A program made the position numbers and the translations under genes. Of a DNA stretch of 64,000 bases, positions 63,089 through 64,000 are shown one piece after another. This stretch comes from a virus: IMG/VR virus record IMGVR_UViG_3300017991_000048, positions 1 through 64,000 of that record; one strand, 5' to 3'. Below the pieces are notes generated by a model. The model made no database searches. It was not told the DNA's origin and saw only the letters and a list, made by a program, of their open reading frames with translations. How positions within the stretch are numbered: the stretch's first letter is position 1; every line of letters begins with the position of its first letter.

Positions 63089-63667
63089 ATGCCGTCAAAA
63101 AAGACCAAAGTAATAGTTCAAAAGACAGGTTCGACAAGCATTGGCTTTGGCAGCGCCCTGACCCTTATACTCATCACACTCAAGCTGACGGGCCACATTG
63201 ACTGGTCTTGGATTTGGGTTCTGTTTCCGTTTTGGCTCCCTGTAGCAGCCATGATCGGTCTGGCGTTAGGGGCCATTCTGATGGTTGCCCTGTTCGGTAC
63301 TGGCTTCATGGTGGTTGAGTTCTTCACAGAGCGACATGCCAAGAAAAAGCAAGACTCGCATGAACGATTGCATAGACAATTGCATGAGCAAAGACTAGAA
63401 ACCGAGAGGACGGCTCGACAACGGCACCAACGTTCACACGAGCGAAGGCTAGAGTACCCTTTACTCCGTGAAAGGGTACGAGGATTGAGAGCGGCACATG
63501 ATCTAGCCTTGTCTTTTTCTGGCGTTGAAGCTGATCTTGAAGCTGAGGAACAAAGGCTTGAGGCTGAGATACAAGAGCTTGAATCTCGTCTACAGGAAAA
63601 GAGTGACCCGCCAGAGGACAAACCGACAGAACCCGAACAGACTTTATGGGATCACCTGAAGGATTAA
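63089..63667 (+). CDS. Membrane protein with Arg-rich coiled coil and LWDHL tag
   Basis: 192 residues. Two or three spans (FGSALTLILITLKLTGHIDWSWIWVLFPFWLPVAAMIGLALGAILMVALFGTGFMVVEF), like the conserved LKLTGxIDWSWxWVL phage membrane proteins. Then an Arg/His/Gln-rich coiled coil (about 95-130), a Glu-rich coil and PEQTLWDHLKD. The tag sits about 100 residues away from the membrane. Confidence 0.75.
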   Translation: MPSKKTKVIVQKTGSTSIGFGSALTLILITLKLTGHIDWSWIWVLFPFWLPVAAMIGLALGAILMVALFGTGFMVVEFFTERHAKKKQDSHERLHRQLHEQRLETERTARQRHQRSHERRLEYPLLRERVRGLRAAHDLALSFSGVEADLEAEEQRLEAEIQELESRLQEKSDPPEDKPTEPEQTLWDHLKD

Positions 63668-63669
63668 TC

Positions 63670-63906
63670 ATGCCCAACCCAATACTTGTACTGTCGCCAG
63701 AACCCGATTGTGCCTTATGCGAGGGCCAAGGGGTTCTTACCGATTCAGATTCAAAACTTCGCACAGAAGACGGAACCGATCTTGAAGTTACATACGTCTG
63801 CGAGTGTGTAAGCAGTGTGGATCTTTGGGAGTTACTGACAGATCGTATCAAAGACGGAACCGCTACTCGGAATCTTTTTGACCACCTGATACACGGAGAT
63901 GGCTAA
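63670..63906 (+). CDS. Small Cys protein with LFDHL tag variant
   Basis: 78 residues from ATG 63670. CALCEGQGVLTDSD...VCECVSSV (DnaJ-like CxxCxGxG half), a helix (VDLWELLTDRIKDG) and RNLFDHLIHGDG. The internal DLWELL may be a second, degenerate tag-like helix. Confidence 0.68.
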   Translation: MPNPILVLSPEPDCALCEGQGVLTDSDSKLRTEDGTDLEVTYVCECVSSVDLWELLTDRIKDGTATRNLFDHLIHGDG

Positions 63907-63907
63907 C

Positions 63908-64000
63908 ATGGAAAAAGTTAGACCCCTCGCAGAGATGTCCAGCCTTGAAGAGCAAATCTGGGCAGCAGCGTACATACAACAATTGACCAATCCGCCAATC
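63908..64000 (+). CDS. Partial gene running off the window
   Basis: ATG 63908 followed by 31 open codons (MEKVRPLAEMSSLEEQIWAA...) to the window end. Too short to identify. It lies one base after the preceding stop. Confidence 0.5.
   Translation, partial: MEKVRPLAEMSSLEEQIWAAAYIQQLTNPPI

Noticed and set aside
1-64000. CRISPR array, insertion sequence, integrase or att site
   Set aside because: No regularly spaced identical repeats with unique spacers, no transposase or integrase motifs, and no tRNA end were seen.

Overview
The window looks like part of a large tailed-phage (or phage-plasmid) genome. A long left-pointing block of tail or receptor-binding proteins is followed by very many short, tightly packed ORFs of unknown function in strand-alternating cassettes, often overlapping by 1-8 bases. 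I see no rRNA, no convincing tRNA, no CRISPR array and no insertion sequence. No replication, packaging or major capsid gene lies here. The host cannot be named from this sequence.

Layout. 0.05-3.9 kb (-): Pro-rich protein, a GHKL ATPase joined to an HExxH metallopeptidase-like domain, a phosphoesterase and a GNAT acetyltransferase. 3.9-13.3 kb (-): tail fibre/adhesin-like genes enclosing a glycan cassette (epimerase, methyltransferase, glycosyltransferase-like, pyruvyltransferase). 13.4-19.2 kb: small genes, a Fic-like protein with two ribbon-helix-helix proteins, and a second GHKL/HExxH protein. 19.2-24.1 kb (-): small conserved phage genes (DUF5076, nucleoside 2-deoxyribosyltransferase-like) and two mini-proteins carrying the tail-protein N-terminal motif. 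24.2-35.6 kb: small cassettes on both strands, a perfect 16-bp parS-type site, a G/T-rich noncoding repeat tract and several genes broken by single-base events. 35.7-39.3 kb (+): GNAT-type proteins, a double Myb-like protein and a duplicated HTH protein. 39.3-39.9 kb: noncoding, rich in TTGAT-N3-ATCAA palindromes. 39.9-42.7 kb (+) and 47.5-42.8 kb (-): two convergent operon groups driven by a very regular promoter motif, including a mini ligase, a P-loop kinase, a J-domain protein and a SWIM zinc-finger protein. 47.5-48.2 kb: noncoding repeats. 48.2-64 kb (+): a dense array of paralogous modular small proteins.

The outstanding signal is a short C-terminal peptide, consensus [TSND]LWDHL[KRST] plus a few charged residues. 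It ends about 37 otherwise different proteins on both strands (34 directly, 3 after undoing one single-base frameshift). Carriers include zinc ribbons, membrane proteins, coiled coils, a GNAT protein and mini tail-like proteins. At least 13 carriers also share a helical module placed just before the tag, combined with swappable N-terminal modules. A second, N-terminal helical motif (MEKIAxPxEL...PSRxxLAxxLRxLA) is shared by five proteins, one of which carries both. This resembles a targeting or cargo-loading scheme that I do not recognise as described.

Two recurrent promoter architectures organise transcription. Class A is TAGAGTTT, 13 nt, TGTAATAT, usually with a Shine-Dalgarno sequence. Class B is CGGTGTAATA lying so close to the start codon that many transcripts must be leaderless or nearly so. 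Palindromes AACTTGAT-N3-ATCAAGTT often overlap class B sites and are probably operators. A class A promoter facing a strong terminator near 41 kb, with no ORF between, predicts a structured small RNA of about 250 nt.
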